Source of the DNA: Pseudomonas monsensis
GTDB taxonomy: Bacteria; Pseudomonadota; Gammaproteobacteria; Pseudomonadales; Pseudomonadaceae
DNA length: 64,000 bases
NCBI RefSeq assembly: GCF_014268495.2
Contig: NZ_CP077087.1
Span: forward strand, 4,405,501-4,469,500
Reading direction: 5' to 3'
Part shown: in pieces, positions 53,314 to 62,389 of the stretch
Layout: every line of letters starts with the position of its first letter
Numbering within the stretch: the stretch's first letter is position 1
The notes under the pieces: generated by a model
Database searches by the model: none
What the model saw: only the letters and a program-made list of their open reading frames with translations
Told to the model about the DNA's origin: nothing
Made by a program: the position numbers and the translations under genes

Positions 53314-55392
53314 TTACTCGGTGATCTTCTCGAAATTCCGATAAAACATGTCCCCTTCCCGGCTATCGGTCATGGAGTGCAGTTGGTAGCCGCGATTGAG
53401 CCGCGCGCCGCCGTCACGGGTCAGCGGTGCCCATACCAGGTTGGCGCGGCGCATGGTCGACATGCTCATCATTTCGTCGAACGGAATCGACAGGTAGATA
53501 CCCTTGTCGAAACTACCCTCGCCATACTCGGCACTACCAGCGGTGGTGATCGTCGCCCACGCACCAAAGCGCACACCGTTGAAAAACTCTCGCGAGATAT
53601 CCAGCGTGCCGCCCCAGTCCCCAGCCAGATAACGCCCGACGCTCACCGCCGCCAGCGTATCGAACGGCAAATCGGTATACGCCGTGACATGCCCGGTCAC
53701 CACCGAGTAATCACGCAGGGCAAAACCTTGATCGAAATCGCGTTGGCGCACCCAGTTCAGATCCGCGCCCACCGACCAGCGCTCACCGGTCGGACGGAAC
53801 AGCACTTCCCCGCCGACCCCGGCGAACATCGACTCCAGATACCCACCGTAAACCATGCCATACAGGTCTTTATCCAACTGCTCGGCATGGCTGACCTGGA
53901 ACAACGGCATGGTCGTGTTGGACGTGGTCAGGTACTGACGCAAATCCGTACGCACACGCGGCAAACCACTCGGCGCGTCATAGGTGAATTTGTCGAAGTT
54001 GTTGGCCAGGTTGGCACTGAGCAAACCGCTCCACCAGGTATTGCGATTGAAGCGGTACTCAGCGTCAGCATCGGCACTCAACTGATAGAGCAAGCCATCC
54101 GGGCCGCCGACGTTCTGCTTGAAGCCCAGCCCCACGCCATAGCTGAAGTGCTGCGGCGCTTCGGTGTAGAGGGTTTTCTCGTTGTGCGGCATGGCCGGGT
54201 TGATCTCGGTGGTGCGGTGCAGCGACTCCAGTGGCTCTTCGTTGTTGATCACTTCGCGAAAGGTCTGACGCGGCACGCTGGTTTCTTCCAGCGGCAGGTC
54301 GTAGCGTTTGTTGACCACGGTGAACCAGTTGATGTCGTCGTTGACGCTGTTATCGAGAACCCGGCTCGCACGCCCCACCGCTTTGGACGAGTGGAAGTAG
54401 CGCTGCTGTTCGCCATACACGATCAGCTCGGAATCACGCTGCGCGATACGCTCGACTTTATAGCCGGCATTCTGCTGCAGGCGCTGCGAGACGTTGGCCC
54501 AGTCGACCTGATCCGGTGCCGTGGTCGGCGCCTTCGCCGGCAGCGGCTCAGGAGTCGGATCGTAGGTCTTGGCTGGCGCCTTGCGGCTGACGAAGTTGGT
54601 GTGGAAAGTCACGCCGAACATCGCCGTATTACCGCGCTCCCACGCCGCGCTGACATCAACCGAATCGGTGACCTTGAACACCGCGCCGAGGTTGATCGGC
54701 GAGTCCTGCTTGATCTCATTGTCCTTCGGCTCGTGCTTGTAGTCGTTGCCTTCAAATTCGAGTTTCAGGCTGAGACGATCCCACGGCGTCTGATAGCTCA
54801 CGCCGCCGAAGAACGACGGCCGGCCGCGAAAGTACGAACCCGAGTTAACGTCACCGGTGCCTTCGAGGGCCGGACGGGTATCGAAGCGATCACTGACGTA
54901 GCCCAACGGGTTGTCCATGTCGCCGCGATTACCGAGGTATCCCCAGGCAATCCCGGCGCTGAAATCGAAATTGTCGTAGCGCTTGTTGGCGACGAAAAAT
55001 TCACTGGAAAACAAACCGGTACCGCCGATGTCTCGGAAGCCCAGCGCCACGTCGGGCAGCCAGTGACTCTCCTGCCACAGCCGGACTTTGACGTCGACCG
55101 CCTTGTCCTTATAGCTTTGACTACCGCTCAGGGCCTCCGAGCCGTACGGCCGGTTGGTGATCGCGGTGTAGCGGAAAGAGCCCTCGAGCCAGTCCAGCGG
55201 CTGCAGCGAAACGCTGTAGCGGCTGTACGGTTCGGTGCGGTTGGCGTTGACGCTCAACTCGCCGGCCGGGGCCATGCGCGCGGTCGGCGTCTGCAACAGA
55301 CCGGTGCCGCCGAAGTCGTTCTGAGTAATGCGCGGTTCGGCATGCACCAGACCACAAGGCAATAACAAAACAGCTGCAAAACATAACTTCAA
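53314..55392 (-). CDS. yjbH: YjbH-like exopolysaccharide outer-membrane protein
   Basis: This 692-residue protein has a signal peptide (cut after LVHA) and opens with ITQNDFGGTGLLQTPTARMA, typical of YjbH/GfcD. The rest is rich in alternating aromatic strands, as in a large outer-membrane barrel, with a short soluble insert near 275-345. In E. coli the yjbEFGH operon adds to extracellular polysaccharide production. It is the last gene of the minus-strand block and overlaps yjbG by 4 bases. Confidence 0.88.
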   Translation of the reverse strand: MKLCFAAVLLLPCGLVHAEPRITQNDFGGTGLLQTPTARMAPAGELSVNANRTEPYSRYSVSLQPLDWLEGSFRYTAITNRPYGSEALSGSQSYKDKAVDVKVRLWQESHWLPDVALGFRDIGGTGLFSSEFFVANKRYDNFDFSAGIAWGYLGNRGDMDNPLGYVSDRFDTRPALEGTGDVNSGSYFRGRPSFFGGVSYQTPWDRLSLKLEFEGNDYKHEPKDNEIKQDSPINLGAVFKVTDSVDVSAAWERGNTAMFGVTFHTNFVSRKAPAKTYDPTPEPLPAKAPTTAPDQVDWANVSQRLQQNAGYKVERIAQRDSELIVYGEQQRYFHSSKAVGRASRVLDNSVNDDINWFTVVNKRYDLPLEETSVPRQTFREVINNEEPLESLHRTTEINPAMPHNEKTLYTEAPQHFSYGVGLGFKQNVGGPDGLLYQLSADADAEYRFNRNTWWSGLLSANLANNFDKFTYDAPSGLPRVRTDLRQYLTTSNTTMPLFQVSHAEQLDKDLYGMVYGGYLESMFAGVGGEVLFRPTGERWSVGADLNWVRQRDFDQGFALRDYSVVTGHVTAYTDLPFDTLAAVSVGRYLAGDWGGTLDISREFFNGVRFGAWATITTAGSAEYGEGSFDKGIYLSIPFDEMMSMSTMRRANLVWAPLTRDGGARLNRGYQLHSMTDSREGDMFYRNFEKITE

Positions 55393-56150
55393 CGAACCAC
55401 CTCGGCCAACTGCGTGGCAATGAACTCGGCCAACTGCTGATTCAGTTCAGGAAGAGGCGGATCCAGATCATCATTTTTCACCGGCACCAGAATCTTGCTG
55501 CCGGCCACCGGGAATTGCCCGGACTCGCGATTCCAGTGCGCGATGCCGACACGCCGCGACACGCCATTGGGCTGGATCAGCCACAGGTAATCGGCTTCGG
55601 CATCGTCGAGAATCGCGCAGCCTTGCAGGTATTCACGCGCCTCCTGCAACGGCTGATACGGCAAGTGGCACGGCTCGGCGACTGCGCCCAGCACTTGCAC
55701 TTCATCGACACGTTTCGGATAAACCAGACGATCGCCGTCATCGAGACGAATGTTGCGCGCGAAACCAACCTCCAGCGCCACCGGATCGAGGTCGGCAATC
55801 TGCCGGCCCGTTACCGGCATCTGCCGCACGTCTTCGGCCAGACGCCGGGCTAGCGCCACACGACTCGGTCGATCAAACAACGTCGCCATGCGCTGCAGCA
55901 CGTCGAGGTCAAACAGCACGCCAACCTTCAGCCGTGTCTGCTCCTCAATCAACGACTGCCGCAGCAACCCGCCCGCCAGCCAATAGCCTTCGGCATTCGG
56001 CACCGCTTCACCGATCACATCGAGCAAGCGCCCGCCCGGTGGCAACTCGACCGGTCCGGGATTGGCGACATCGCCCGTCACCGTGACGGCCGCCTGACTC
56101 ACACTGGCGACCAGCATCAGGCCGGCCGATAACAATTTCAGGCGCATCAC
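55389..56150 (-). CDS. yjbG: YjbG/GfcC-like periplasmic capsule protein
   Basis: This 253-residue protein has a signal peptide (cut near SQAAV) followed by two beta-grasp-like regions (VTGDVANPGPVELPPGGRLL and LVYPKRVDEVQVLGAV), as in GfcC, which is thought to work with Wza-type exporters. The starts and ends overlap yjbF and yjbH by 4 bases each, showing tight translational coupling. Confidence 0.85.
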   Translation of the reverse strand: MMRLKLLSAGLMLVASVSQAAVTVTGDVANPGPVELPPGGRLLDVIGEAVPNAEGYWLAGGLLRQSLIEEQTRLKVGVLFDLDVLQRMATLFDRPSRVALARRLAEDVRQMPVTGRQIADLDPVALEVGFARNIRLDDGDRLVYPKRVDEVQVLGAVAEPCHLPYQPLQEAREYLQGCAILDDAEADYLWLIQPNGVSRRVGIAHWNRESGQFPVAGSKILVPVKNDDLDPPLPELNQQLAEFIATQLAEVVR

Positions 56151-56812
56151 GGCAGGTGCCTGCGATCAGGGGTCAGTTGCACAACCTTGACGCGCAACTG
56201 CGAGGTCAGTTGCTGCTCGCTCTGCAAGATGAAACCGTCACGCGGGTCGACCCAGTAACGATTGGTCGCGCGCAGGCCGATGGCCGGGGCGTCAATCTGC
56301 TCATCGACACGCAGCACGGTGTATTCCTTGTCGAGAATCTGCAGGGTTTGTTCGGATCGGCGCGAGAAGCGGCTGTTGACGATCACCCCGACTTCCTGGC
56401 CCTCGTAGAGGTCGATCCAGCGCCGTGTGGTGAAACCGTCGGCGACGTGATGCAGGCCTTGTTTGAACGGCGAGTCATCGGCCAGCCGCGTGCCATCGAG
56501 ATCGCCTTCCAGGCCCAGGCCAATGCTGCGCACGGCGAGGCCATTGCGCAGCAGCAGCACCTGTTTGCCCGAGGCGACCCAGAACTGCAGGTCTTCGCGC
56601 TCGCGCACCAGCGCCAGCACCCCGGAGCCGGACGGCGTGGTCAGTTTCAGCTGCGGGTAGTTGACCGCGGCCACTTCGGCCGCTGACACGTCGACTTCAT
56701 CCGGGCCAACAACCGCCGCTTTAAGGTTATTCAACGAAGCGCTCATCAGCGGGTTACAGCCACACAGCAACGAGGTCGCCATCAGGCACAGGCCAACGTT
56801 CAAAATGTTCAA
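56147..56812 (-). CDS. yjbF: YjbF/GfcB-like lipoprotein
   Basis: This 221-residue protein has a lipoprotein signal with lipobox LCGC near residues 16-19. The mature part resembles GfcB/YjbF (VREREDLQFWVASGKQVLLL, then GLAVRSIGLGLEGDLDGTR). It is likely anchored to the outer membrane as part of the polysaccharide assembly set. It starts 11 bases after the Wza-like gene. Confidence 0.85.
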   Translation of the reverse strand: MNILNVGLCLMATSLLCGCNPLMSASLNNLKAAVVGPDEVDVSAAEVAAVNYPQLKLTTPSGSGVLALVREREDLQFWVASGKQVLLLRNGLAVRSIGLGLEGDLDGTRLADDSPFKQGLHHVADGFTTRRWIDLYEGQEVGVIVNSRFSRRSEQTLQILDKEYTVLRVDEQIDAPAIGLRATNRYWVDPRDGFILQSEQQLTSQLRVKVVQLTPDRRHLP

Positions 56813-56823
56813 AGTCGGCGACC

Positions 56824-57939
56824 TTATTTGCTGTTGTTACTGTATTCGCTCCAGTTCTTCGCAGCGGAAGCGCCAGTGCCGACAATCGATGCCGACGGCA
56901 CCAACTGGCTGATCAGACGGTTCCAGCGAGTCACGTTGGCCGGCCCGACATACACCACGTCCTGGGGACGCACTTCGAAGTGCGAAGCGAGCGCCATGGC
57001 GGTCGGCGATTCGGCTTCGAGCTGATAGATCTTCGCCGGCTCGACATCGAGGTTTTCCACGCCGCGAATGACATACACCGCATTGCCGTTGGAGGTGGTC
57101 TGGCTCAAGCCGCCGACCGAACCGAGGACATCGGTGAGGTTCATGGTCGCGGTCTTGAAGCTCAGCGCGCGCGGCTGATTGACTTCACCCATGACGTAGA
57201 TGCGCTTGTTGTCGTTATACGGCAGGTACAACTGGTCGCCGCCCTTGAGGTAGACGTTCTGCAACTGCGAATCCTGCTGATTGAGCGAGTCGAGGTTGAG
57301 CGGATAGGTGCGCCCGTTGCGCGTCAGCAACAGCCCGGACAAGTCGGCATTGTTGGTGTCGATGCCGGCCGAACCGAGGGCTTCGACCACACTCAGCGGA
57401 TTGGTGGAAATCGCTTGCGGGCCGGCCTTGGCCACCGCGCCGGTGACCACGACTTTCTGGCTGGCGAAACGCAACACCGCCACGTCCACTTGTGGCTCGG
57501 CGATAAACGCCGACAAGCGTTGTTCGATGTCCGAACGTAGTTGCTGGATGGTCCGGCCGGCGGCCTGGACTTCCTTGATAAACGGGTAGTAGAGCGTGCC
57601 GTCGGAGCGCACCAGTCGGCCGTTGGCGTCGATCTGTTGTTGCGCGCCGGACGGGGCCGTCAGCTCCGGGTGATCCCACACCGTGATGTACAGGACATCG
57701 TTGTTGCCGATGCGGTACTCGGCGGGCGTCGCCAACAGTTCCGGCGGCAACGACTCACGCTTTTGCGTGGCGCGGTTCATCGAGATCAGCTTGGGCGTGA
57801 TCGGAATCAGCTCGACCCGGCTGCTTTCGCTGGCACCCTGGCGGGTAATGCCACCGGTGCTCAGATATTGACCGGGGGAAAACATGCAACCTTGCAGAGC
57901 GAGACTTGCCAACATTAAAAGATAAACACTACGAGTCAT
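56824..57939 (-). CDS. Wza-type polysaccharide export lipoprotein
   Basis: This 371-residue protein has a lipobox (ALQGC) and the Poly_export and SLBB domains of Wza: EYRIGNNDVLYITVWDHPEL, DANGRLVRSDGTLYYPFI, VTGAVAKAGPQAI, MGEVNQPRAL and RPQDVVYVG. The last ~30 residues include a segment that may form the outer-membrane helix. It would be the export channel for the polysaccharide. No Wzc tyrosine kinase gene is in the window. It sits between yjbE and yjbF, an insertion relative to the E. coli operon. Confidence 0.92.
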   Translation of the reverse strand: MTRSVYLLMLASLALQGCMFSPGQYLSTGGITRQGASESSRVELIPITPKLISMNRATQKRESLPPELLATPAEYRIGNNDVLYITVWDHPELTAPSGAQQQIDANGRLVRSDGTLYYPFIKEVQAAGRTIQQLRSDIEQRLSAFIAEPQVDVAVLRFASQKVVVTGAVAKAGPQAISTNPLSVVEALGSAGIDTNNADLSGLLLTRNGRTYPLNLDSLNQQDSQLQNVYLKGGDQLYLPYNDNKRIYVMGEVNQPRALSFKTATMNLTDVLGSVGGLSQTTSNGNAVYVIRGVENLDVEPAKIYQLEAESPTAMALASHFEVRPQDVVYVGPANVTRWNRLISQLVPSASIVGTGASAAKNWSEYSNNSK

Positions 57940-57973
57940 AATGGCACTACGCTATTCAAGGGCGAATCTAAAA

Positions 57974-58007
57974 ACAAAGTCACCCGACTTGCGTCGGGCG
58001 ACTTTGT
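57974..58007 (-). terminator. Intra-operon terminator/attenuator after yjbE
   Basis: A 15-bp stem (ACAAAGTC.CCCGAC pairing with GTCGGG.GACTTTGT, one mismatch) and a 4-base loop are followed on the minus strand by TTTTT. It lies between yjbE and the Wza-like gene, so it should let yjbE be transcribed more than the genes that follow. Confidence 0.8.
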
Positions 58008-58029
58008 ACTGCACTAACAAATGTTCCTG

Positions 58030-58266
58030 TTAGTTATGCGTGCCGGTTGTACCGGTGGTACCTGTGGTACCGGTAGTACCGCCGTTGGCACTGCCACCGC
58101 TGTTGGACGCCGCTACAGCACTGGCGACCATTGCAGTACTGGCTGCAGGCGCTTGAGAAGCCGCTACATTGCCACCTACATTGGTCACCGCTGTCAGCGG
58201 CGCTTCAGCGGCGGCAGCCCAGTTGCTCAACATCGTCAACAGGGCAACTGCCATTACTTTTTTCAT
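58030..58266 (-). CDS. yjbE: YjbE-like small secreted protein
   Basis: This 78-residue protein has a signal peptide (MKKVMAVALLTMLSNWAAAA) and a low-complexity mature part rich in Ala, Ser, Gly and Thr ending in four GTT/GTTG repeats before HN. E. coli YjbE has the same size and composition and the same place at the head of the operon. The role is unknown. The tandem codon repeats make its length prone to slippage. Confidence 0.8.
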   Translation of the reverse strand: MKKVMAVALLTMLSNWAAAAEAPLTAVTNVGGNVAASQAPAASTAMVASAVAASNSGGSANGGTTGTTGTTGTTGTHN

Positions 58267-58498
58267 ATCAACTCCTTTCTAACATTCGACCTGTTAAAAA
58301 ACCGGTCTGAGTTAGAGGTGGTAGCGTTCAAGTCCGCAAAAAGCGCGAACAAGATCCGTTGTTCTTTCACAGTCTTACCCAACTGATAAAAGTCGAACGG
58401 CAGGTTTATATCTACGGACTTGCAAAAGGCATTTCCAGCGTATTTTCCCGACGATATCTAACACCTGACCGAAACTAACATTCAGTATTAGAACGACA

Positions 58499-59515
58499 TC
58501 ATTCGAGATAACCGCGAGGATGGTTCGATTGCCAGCGCCAGGTGTCGGTGACCATGTCCTGCAAGTTGCGCGTGGCTTTCCAGCCCAACTCTTTGGCGGC
58601 CTTGGAGGCATCGGCCCAACTCTCGGCGATATCCCCGGAACGGCGCGGCATCATGCGATACGGCACCGGTTGCCCGCAGGCCTGTTCGAACGCGTGGAGC
58701 ACTTGCAGCACGCTGTAGCCATCGCCCGTGCCGAGGTTCCAGGTATGAATGCCGGTGCGTTCGGCGATGGACTGCAAAGCCTTCAAGTGCCCGTCCGCCA
58801 AATCGACCACGTGGATGTAGTCACGCACGCCGGTGCCATCCACTGTCGGGTAATCGTTACCGAAGATCGACAACTCCTGAAGGCTGCCGACCGCCACCTG
58901 GCTGATATAAGGCACCAAATTATTCGGGATGCCGTTGGGGTCTTCGCCCATGTGCCCGCTGGCGTGGGCGCCGATCGGGTTGAAGTAGCGCAGCAAGGCG
59001 ATGCTCCAGCGCGGCTCGGCCTGACTCAGGTCACGCAGCACGTTCTCGACGATCAGCTTGGACTGGCCGTAGGGATTGGTCGGGTTGCCGGTGGGGAAAT
59101 CCTCACGGATCGGCATCTGCTCAGGCTCGCCATACACCGTCGCCGAAGAGCTGAACACTAGGCGAAACACCCCCGCCGCCGCCATCGCCTGGCACAGGTT
59201 GATGCTGCCGCTGACGTTGGTCTCGTAGTATTCGAGCGGCTTGCGCACGCTCTCGCCCACGGCCTTGAGCCCGGCGAAATGCAGGACGGCTTCGATGGTG
59301 TGCTCGCGGAAAATCCGCTCGAGCAGTGCCCGGTCGCAGACATCGCCGCGGATCATCCAGGCACTCTTGCCGCAAATGCTTTCAACGGCGTGCAACGCGG
59401 CTTCGCTGCTGTTGCAAAGGTTATCCAGTACGACAACTTCATAACCTGCTTCAAGCAGCGCAAGTGTGGTGTGCGAGCCGATATAACCGGCACCACCCGT
59501 TACCAGAATCTTCAT
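58499..59515 (-). CDS. galE: UDP-glucose 4-epimerase
   Basis: This 338-residue short-chain-dehydrogenase-fold enzyme interconverts UDP-glucose and UDP-galactose with bound NAD. The nucleotide loop GGAGYIGSH, the catalytic SSSATVYG serine and Tyr149-x3-Lys153 (NPYGQSK) are intact, and the length is that of E. coli GalE. It would supply UDP-Gal for the polysaccharide. It heads the minus-strand block, 232 bases before yjbE. Confidence 0.95.
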   Translation of the reverse strand: MKILVTGGAGYIGSHTTLALLEAGYEVVVLDNLCNSSEAALHAVESICGKSAWMIRGDVCDRALLERIFREHTIEAVLHFAGLKAVGESVRKPLEYYETNVSGSINLCQAMAAAGVFRLVFSSSATVYGEPEQMPIREDFPTGNPTNPYGQSKLIVENVLRDLSQAEPRWSIALLRYFNPIGAHASGHMGEDPNGIPNNLVPYISQVAVGSLQELSIFGNDYPTVDGTGVRDYIHVVDLADGHLKALQSIAERTGIHTWNLGTGDGYSVLQVLHAFEQACGQPVPYRMMPRRSGDIAESWADASKAAKELGWKATRNLQDMVTDTWRWQSNHPRGYLE

Positions 59516-59908
59516 AGCGCGATCCGTCTTTGGATGAGTGACAAGTAGCGTGTCAAGCCTGATTTATTGAAGATGTGTCACAACCCACATAAATAAGGCG
59601 ACAACAACCGGAAACAAAACTAGTTCAATGACTGGCAATAAATATTTTTGCAGGTCACACTGTATTGCCCGCTACTTATTAGCACTCCCCGCGCACTCAT
59701 CACTATCAACAGATACCGACTAAAAATAACTAATACCGCACTTACCGACATCTCATAACATTGTCATGTTTTACCGCTACGACTAATTGCCATCAACAAC
59801 CTGACTCAGGTATTAAAGCAGTCGTTCAACAATATTATTGAAACTTGCACGCCCTGTATGAGTGCGCGCATCTGTTGCCTGTGTTCCATGACTGTCCAGG
59901 ATACTTTT
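59516..59908. other. Divergent promoter region galE / galU
   Basis: This 393-base AT-rich gap has no gene. It must hold both promoters. A near-perfect 18-base palindrome lies at 59825-59842, about 65 bases before galU. An AAGTAGC...GCTACTT inverted pair lies at about 59546 and 59672. Confidence 0.5.
59825..59842. promoter_or_regulatory. Palindrome upstream of galU
   Basis: TTCAACAATATTATTGAA is symmetrical except for one base pair and sits about 65 bases before the galU start. It has the form of an operator for a dimeric regulator. Confidence 0.5.
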
Positions 59909-60742
59909 ATGATTCGTAAATGTTTGTTTCCCGCTGCCGGCTATGGCACGCGTTTCTTGCCGGCCACCAAAGCCATGCCGAAAGAGATGTTGCCGATCGT
60001 CAACAAGCCGTTGATCGAGTACGCCGTTGAAGAAGCACGGGACGCCGGCCTGCAACACATGGCCATCGTCACCGGCCGGGGCAAGCGTGCGCTGGAAGAC
60101 CATTTCGACATCAGCTACGAACTCGAACACCAGATCCGCGGCACCGAGAAAGAAAAGTTCCTTGCCGGCACTCGCGAGCTGATCGACACCTGCACCTTCT
60201 CCTACACCCGCCAAGTGGAAATGAAAGGCCTCGGCCACGCGATTCTCAGCGGCCGCCCGCTGATCGGCGACGAACCCTTCGCCGTGGTTCTGGCCGATGA
60301 CTTGTGCCTGAACCTCGAAGGCGACGGCGTGCTCTCGCAGATGATTCAGCTGTACAAGAAATTCCGCTGCTCGATCGTTGCCATCCAGGAAGTACCGGCC
60401 GACCAGACCCACAAGTACGGGGTGATCGCCGGCGAGCTGATGTCCGACGGCATCTACCGGGTCAACAACATGGTGGAAAAACCGGCGCCGCAAGACGCCC
60501 CGTCGAACCTGGCGATCATCGGCCGCTACATTCTCACGCCGGACATCTTCGACCTGATCGCCGACACCCAGCCGGGCAAGGGCGGTGAGATCCAGATCAC
60601 TGACGCGCTGATGAAACAGGCGCAGAACGGTTGCGTGCTGGCCTACAAATTCAAAGGTCTGCGCTTTGACTGCGGCGACGCCGAGGGTTATCTGCAGGCG
60701 ACCAACTTCTGCTACGAAAACGTTTACCTCAAGGGTCGCTGA
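59909..60742 (+). CDS. galU: UTP-glucose-1-phosphate uridylyltransferase
   Basis: This 277-residue enzyme makes UDP-glucose from UTP and glucose-1-phosphate. The nucleotidyltransferase signature AAGYGTRFLPATKAMPKEML, the VLADDLCL metal site and VEKP are all present. AGGATAC precedes the ATG at 59909, and an in-frame ATG at 59858 lacks a site. It supplies the precursor for galE and for the initiating transferase. It is followed after 29 bases by the phosphomannomutase-like small gene. Confidence 0.95.
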   Translation: MIRKCLFPAAGYGTRFLPATKAMPKEMLPIVNKPLIEYAVEEARDAGLQHMAIVTGRGKRALEDHFDISYELEHQIRGTEKEKFLAGTRELIDTCTFSYTRQVEMKGLGHAILSGRPLIGDEPFAVVLADDLCLNLEGDGVLSQMIQLYKKFRCSIVAIQEVPADQTHKYGVIAGELMSDGIYRVNNMVEKPAPQDAPSNLAIIGRYILTPDIFDLIADTQPGKGGEIQITDALMKQAQNGCVLAYKFKGLRFDCGDAEGYLQATNFCYENVYLKGR

Positions 60743-60771
60743 GACGGCGCCCTTCACCCAACGAGGCCACC

Positions 60772-61185
60772 ATGAACATTGCACAACATTCCGTAGAGAT
60801 TGAACGCGAGGTGGGTAACCTCGGGGTGATGAGCTGGTTGTCCCGCCATCAGCCGTTGCCTAGCGCCAACGAGTCCTGGCTGGGCACGATTCTGCTGGTG
60901 GAGCGGATTGGTGTGTTTCCGGCGTCCGGGGACATTCGCCGGCCGCTGCGCGATCCGTATCCGCTGCTCGCGCATTTGAAAAAGCTGTATGGCGAGCAGG
61001 CGCTGGAAATGGATGATCGCGATGGTCTGAAAGTCATTTTCAGCGACTGGCGCTTTCGCGTGCGTATCTGCTGCAACGACCCGGCGATCATCATCAACGT
61101 GGAAACCCGTTGTGATACTCGGCTGATGCCGCAGAAGATTGCGGAGTTGCTCGAGCAGGTCGACGCCTTCACGCAGGACGTCTGA
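60772..61185 (+). CDS. Stand-alone phosphomannomutase C-terminal-domain-like protein
   Basis: This protein has 137 residues. From about residue 50 it follows the C-terminal domain IV of phosphomannomutases (VFPASGDIRRPLRD, then DGLKVIFSDWRFRVRICCND, then IINVETRCDTRLM). In the enzymes this domain carries the phosphate-binding S-N-T-E-P loop. Here that loop reads CCNDP, and the three catalytic domains are absent. CGAGG precedes the ATG, and it is coupled to galU. It cannot be a mutase by itself. A regulatory or subunit role with GalU is possible but is inference. Confidence 0.75.
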   Translation: MNIAQHSVEIEREVGNLGVMSWLSRHQPLPSANESWLGTILLVERIGVFPASGDIRRPLRDPYPLLAHLKKLYGEQALEMDDRDGLKVIFSDWRFRVRICCNDPAIIINVETRCDTRLMPQKIAELLEQVDAFTQDV

Positions 61186-61198
61186 TGCCTGACCCATT

Positions 61199-61221
61199 CC
61201 CCCTGCAGGAGCTACAGGGGG
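61199..61221. terminator. Stem-loop between convergent genes
   Basis: CCCCCTG and CAGGGGG form a 7-bp stem with a 9-base loop followed by TTTG. It lies between the galU operon and the convergent SGNH gene. Confidence 0.55.
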
Positions 61222-61228
61222 TTTGTGG

Positions 61229-62359
61229 TTATTTCGGGAGGGCGTCGCACCGATCCTTGACGCCCATGATCCAGCCATAAAAGTAATCGGCAATCACCTT
61301 CCCACCCGTGGCCGGCACCGGATGAATCTTGTCCGGGCCGATCATTGCCGCCGCGTAGCGTTTGACGTCGGGGCCGAACGCACATTGCAGATTGGCGTAA
61401 CCCAGATGCTGCGCGCGCGCCCAAGGTTCAAGCACCTGTGCATAGGCTGACATCGGATAGGCGCTGGAACGCGTGGTGTCCTGCCGCATGATCAGGTTGA
61501 TGCTCGCCTTCGGTTGAATCTCGCGCAGCATCCCCACCAGCCCCTGAACGTTCTGCAGATACTGCGCTGGCTTCACGCCGAAACCCTGATCGTTACCGCC
61601 GAGCATGATCAAGTAAACATCAGCGGGGATCTTCGACACGGCAGCTTTCCACTGCACCTGCCATTGCGGATCCTGGTGATAGAAATCCGCAGAGGCCGCG
61701 CCTGATGCCGCCAGTTTGGAGACTCGCACGCCGTTCTGATCGTTGCTCATCCACAGGCCAAACAACCTCGGTGTGCCCTTCACCACTTCCAGTTTGAAGG
61801 ACCAGTCTTTCGCTGCCGAGAGACCTGTCAGCGGGACTTCCTGAACGCCCGAACCTTCAAGCGTCAACGGCTGCCAGTCTTGCGCAGGCGTCCAGCGGTA
61901 GCGGATCTCGCTGGGTTCGCCGTTGCCCAGGTAAAGCAGTTTCGCCTGAGTGACCGCCGTATCAATGCGCGGCGTCGGACTCGCATCCACCTGCAGCCAT
62001 GCGCCGGGCCGGCCGGTCACCGTGCGGCTGTCCGGACTCGCTTGTCCCAGGTCTGAAACCTTCCAGTCGCCGGCAAAGTACTTGTCACTGCTGCGGGTGT
62101 ATTTGAAATGCGTGCCGCCGAGCGCCGCACCGTGGTTGAAACCGACGTAACCCGGCCCGGCAAAACCCACCTCCCCTGCCACGCGCTGCACCAGTTTGTT
62201 CAGGTAGAAATCCTGCCCGGCGCTGTAGCTGTCGCCGATCACCGAGACCGACAACACCTTGCCAGCCTTGCCTTCACGCCACTGGGCAAAACGCTCGCGG
62301 GCATCGCCTACCTGAACCACCGACGCTGCGACGGGATGCGCATCATCTACTGCCAACAT
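61229..62359 (-). CDS. SGNH/GDSL-family hydrolase
   Basis: This 376-residue protein has the SGNH catalytic blocks: IGDSYSAG (Ser44), a Gly in the GPGYVGF region, GGNDQG (Asn) and GPDKIHP with the Asp/His pair near the C-terminus. Such enzymes remove or transfer acyl groups on polysaccharides. No signal peptide is seen with the ATG at 62359 (GGAAGGAAA upstream), so its location is uncertain. It lies downstream of an acyltransferase gene on the same strand, which suggests O-acyl modification of the polysaccharide. Confidence 0.85.
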   Translation of the reverse strand: MLAVDDAHPVAASVVQVGDARERFAQWREGKAGKVLSVSVIGDSYSAGQDFYLNKLVQRVAGEVGFAGPGYVGFNHGAALGGTHFKYTRSSDKYFAGDWKVSDLGQASPDSRTVTGRPGAWLQVDASPTPRIDTAVTQAKLLYLGNGEPSEIRYRWTPAQDWQPLTLEGSGVQEVPLTGLSAAKDWSFKLEVVKGTPRLFGLWMSNDQNGVRVSKLAASGAASADFYHQDPQWQVQWKAAVSKIPADVYLIMLGGNDQGFGVKPAQYLQNVQGLVGMLREIQPKASINLIMRQDTTRSSAYPMSAYAQVLEPWARAQHLGYANLQCAFGPDVKRYAAAMIGPDKIHPVPATGGKVIADYFYGWIMGVKDRCDALPK

Positions 62360-62389
62360 GCAAAATTTCCTTCCGTCTGGAATGGCCCC

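Noticed and set aside
53026..55365. A 779-codon plus-strand frame opposite yjbH
   Set aside because: It starts inside the REPIN array and runs antisense to a clear outer-membrane protein with signal peptide and operon overlaps.
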